Shown: positions 62,942 through 64,000 of the stretch, piece after piece
How positions within the stretch are numbered: the first letter of the stretch is position 1
Layout of the letters: the number at the start of each line of letters is the position of its first letter
Assembly (NCBI GenBank): GCA_943787745.1
Contig: CALSNJ010000007.1
Span: 62,001-126,000 of the forward strand
DNA from: an uncultured Alphaproteobacteria bacterium
GTDB lineage: Bacteria; Pseudomonadota; Alphaproteobacteria; UBA6615
Reading direction: 5' to 3'
DNA: 64,000 bases
Program-made: the position numbers and the translations under genes
The notes under the pieces: generated by a model
Database searches by the model: none
Seen by the model: the letters and a program-made list of their open reading frames with translations, nothing else
What the model was told of the DNA's origin: nothing

Positions 62942-63374
62942 ATCCCAGTGAGGTGATGCCCATTCGGGCAAGCTCGTCTGCGCGTTCGTTCTCCGGATGT
63001 CCTGCATGGCCCTTAACCCAGTGCCAGGTTACGTCGTGGCGGGAGAGGGCGGCTTGAAGACGTTTCCACAAATCCACATTTTTGACGGGCTTTTTGGCCG
63101 CTGTTTTCCAGCCATTGCGCTCCCAGTTGAAAATCCACTTGGTGATTCCGTCTTTCACATAGGTTGAGTCGGTATGCAGGTCGACCTTTGAAGGTGCTTT
63201 CAGCTCTTCGAGGGCTGAAATTGCAGCCATCAACTCCATACGGTTGTTCGTGGTCTCGAATTCTCCGCCGGACAATTCTTTCTCATGCGCGCCGGACCGG
63301 AGGAGGGCTCCCCAGCCGCCCGGTCCCGGATTGCCTGAGCAGGCCCCGTCGGTAAAAATCTCTACATGAGTCAT
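62940..63374 (-). CDS. rnhA: Ribonuclease HI
   Basis: A 144-residue enzyme that cuts RNA in RNA-DNA hybrids. The catalytic acids are Asp9 ([12 protein letters not shown]), Glu47 ([10 protein letters not shown]), Asp69 (HTDSTYV) and Asp133 ([10 protein letters not shown]). The handle region [16 protein letters not shown] is intact. Length is normal. Its start is five bases from the end of thrB on the same strand, a pairing often seen in alphaproteobacteria. Confidence 0.97.
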   Translation of the reverse strand: MTHVEIFTDGACSGNPGPGGWGALLRSGAHEKELSGGEFETTNNRMELMAAISALEELKAPSKVDLHTDSTYVKDGITKWIFNWERNGWKTAAKKPVKNVDLWKRLQAALSRHDVTWHWVKGHAGHPENERADELARMGITSLG

Positions 63375-63379
63375 ATCGT

Positions 63380-64000
63380 CTATCCGTTGAGGTCTTCGTA
63401 GGAAATTCCGTAGGCACCCGGGCCGTCGACCTGCTGGTGAAACCGCAGGCGATCAAGGAACTGGCGCGGGTCTTTGGGGCGCACAAAAGCGGCTTCATCG
63501 TGGTTGAGCCAGTCGTAGAGCCGCGTCAGCAGGAAACGAAGGGCAGCACCCCGCGCCAACTGCGGCAAAGCGTCATATTCGGCGCGCGACAAGGGTCGCA
63601 CCGCGGCGTAGCCACGCAGAAGTGCGCGCGCTTTGGTGATGTTCAGGCTCGCGTCAGCTTCGAAGCACCACGCGTTGATGCAAATCGCAATGTCGTAGGC
63701 CAGCGCATCGTTGCAGGCGAAGTAGAAGTCGATCAGGCCAGACAGGCGATCCCCGAGGAAAAACACGTTATCGGGGAACAGGTCAGCATGGATCACGCCC
63801 TGGGGAAGGTCCAGGGGCCAGTTGGCGCTGATATGGTCCAGTTCACCCACGATCATGTCGGATAGTCCTGGTGTGACCTCATCGGCACGATCACGGGTCG
63901 CTGCGACCAGTTTTTCCCAGCCGCTCACCGACATGTTGTTGTCCCGATGGCCTTCGAAACTGGCACCGGTCAGGTGCAGATGTGCCATGGCGGCGCCAAG
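63380..64000 (-). CDS. thrB: Homoserine kinase, choline-kinase-like (partial, 5' end outside window)
   Basis: The C-terminal 206 or so residues of the enzyme that phosphorylates homoserine before threonine synthase. The frame is open to the right edge, so the true start lies beyond it; the codons before the internal ATG at 63988 read LGAA, as in family members. Catalytic and metal residues are in [17 protein letters not shown] and [18 protein letters not shown]. ThrB of this kinase fold is typical of alphaproteobacteria. thrC is also in this window. Confidence 0.92.
   Translation of the reverse strand, partial: LGAAMAHLHLTGASFEGHRDNNMSVSGWEKLVAATRDRADEVTPGLSDMIVGELDHISANWPLDLPQGVIHADLFPDNVFFLGDRLSGLIDFYFACNDALAYDIAICINAWCFEADASLNITKARALLRGYAAVRPLSRAEYDALPQLARGAALRFLLTRLYDWLNHDEAAFVRPKDPRQFLDRLRFHQQVDGPGAYGISYEDLNG

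Overview
This window looks like core chromosome of an alphaproteobacterium. The DNA is GC-rich, and the gene content is typical of that class: ctaC-ctaD-ctaB-ctaG-ctaE plus SURF1 for an aa3-type cytochrome c oxidase, ribF-ileS-lspA followed by a DUF3035 lipoprotein and paired M16 peptidases, rsmD next to an RsuA-family pseudouridine synthase and tadA, a plant-type gshA, a kinase-type thrB, and lpxK-waaA with an MsbA-like exporter. I would not name a genus. I found no rRNA, tRNA, CRISPR array, insertion sequence or prophage, and no gene-free stretch exceeds 300 bases.

Layout. 0-3.6 kb: a Sel1-repeat protein cut by the left edge, an alpha/beta hydrolase, a small protein, an amidase and a MaoC-type hydratase. 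3.6-17.4 kb: housekeeping genes for flavin cofactors (ribF), isoleucyl-tRNA (ileS), lipoprotein maturation (lspA), an M16 peptidase pair, pgi, mutL, rsmD, an rRNA pseudouridine synthase, a C26 amidotransferase-like hydrolase and tadA. 17.4-20.7 kb: a large TPR/O-GlcNAc-transferase-like protein divergent from a sulfotransferase. 20.7-28.5 kb: purD, xseA, an M23 peptidase and the lipid A genes lpxK, waaA and msbA. 28.6-33 kb: a zinc-ribbon methyltransferase, a broken carboxymuconolactone decarboxylase-like gene, and a lipid-metabolism trio (a glycosyltransferase carrying a frameshift, a PlcP-like metallophosphoesterase and a divergent diacylglycerol-kinase-family gene) with a PHO-box-like site between the last two. 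33-40.7 kb: pmbA, MAPEG, ubiD, a gamma-glutamylcyclotransferase-like gene, a VOC protein, ubiA, rsmE and gshA. 40.7-46.8 kb: a structured intergenic region, two small proteins, an OxyR-like LysR regulator, an EmrAB-type efflux pair and tldD. 47-53.3 kb: the cytochrome oxidase cluster, including a 43-residue gene between ctaB and ctaG. 53.3-64 kb: an M32 carboxypeptidase, thrC, an M16 peptidase, an acetyltransferase, an MFS carrier, a YqgE protein, a DsbD-like reductase, a peroxiredoxin, rnhA and a partial thrB.

The points most worth a second look are: (i) the PlcP/Agt-like glycolipid-remodelling module with its PHO-box-like site; (ii) four single-base insertions clustered in two adjacent genes at 29.64-30.77 kb; (iii) the hairpin-rich, leftward-terminated region at 40.75-40.98 kb, a candidate non-coding RNA or 3' UTR; (iv) an OxyR-like regulator whose peroxidatic cysteine position is histidine, with an ATAG-N7-CTAT dyad upstream; (v) a dense set of GCAA/TTGC dyads before the MaoC gene; (vi) two perfect palindromes in the emrAB leader; and (vii) nested inverted repeats just before pgi. 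I did not find a clear multi-gene defence or mobile system.
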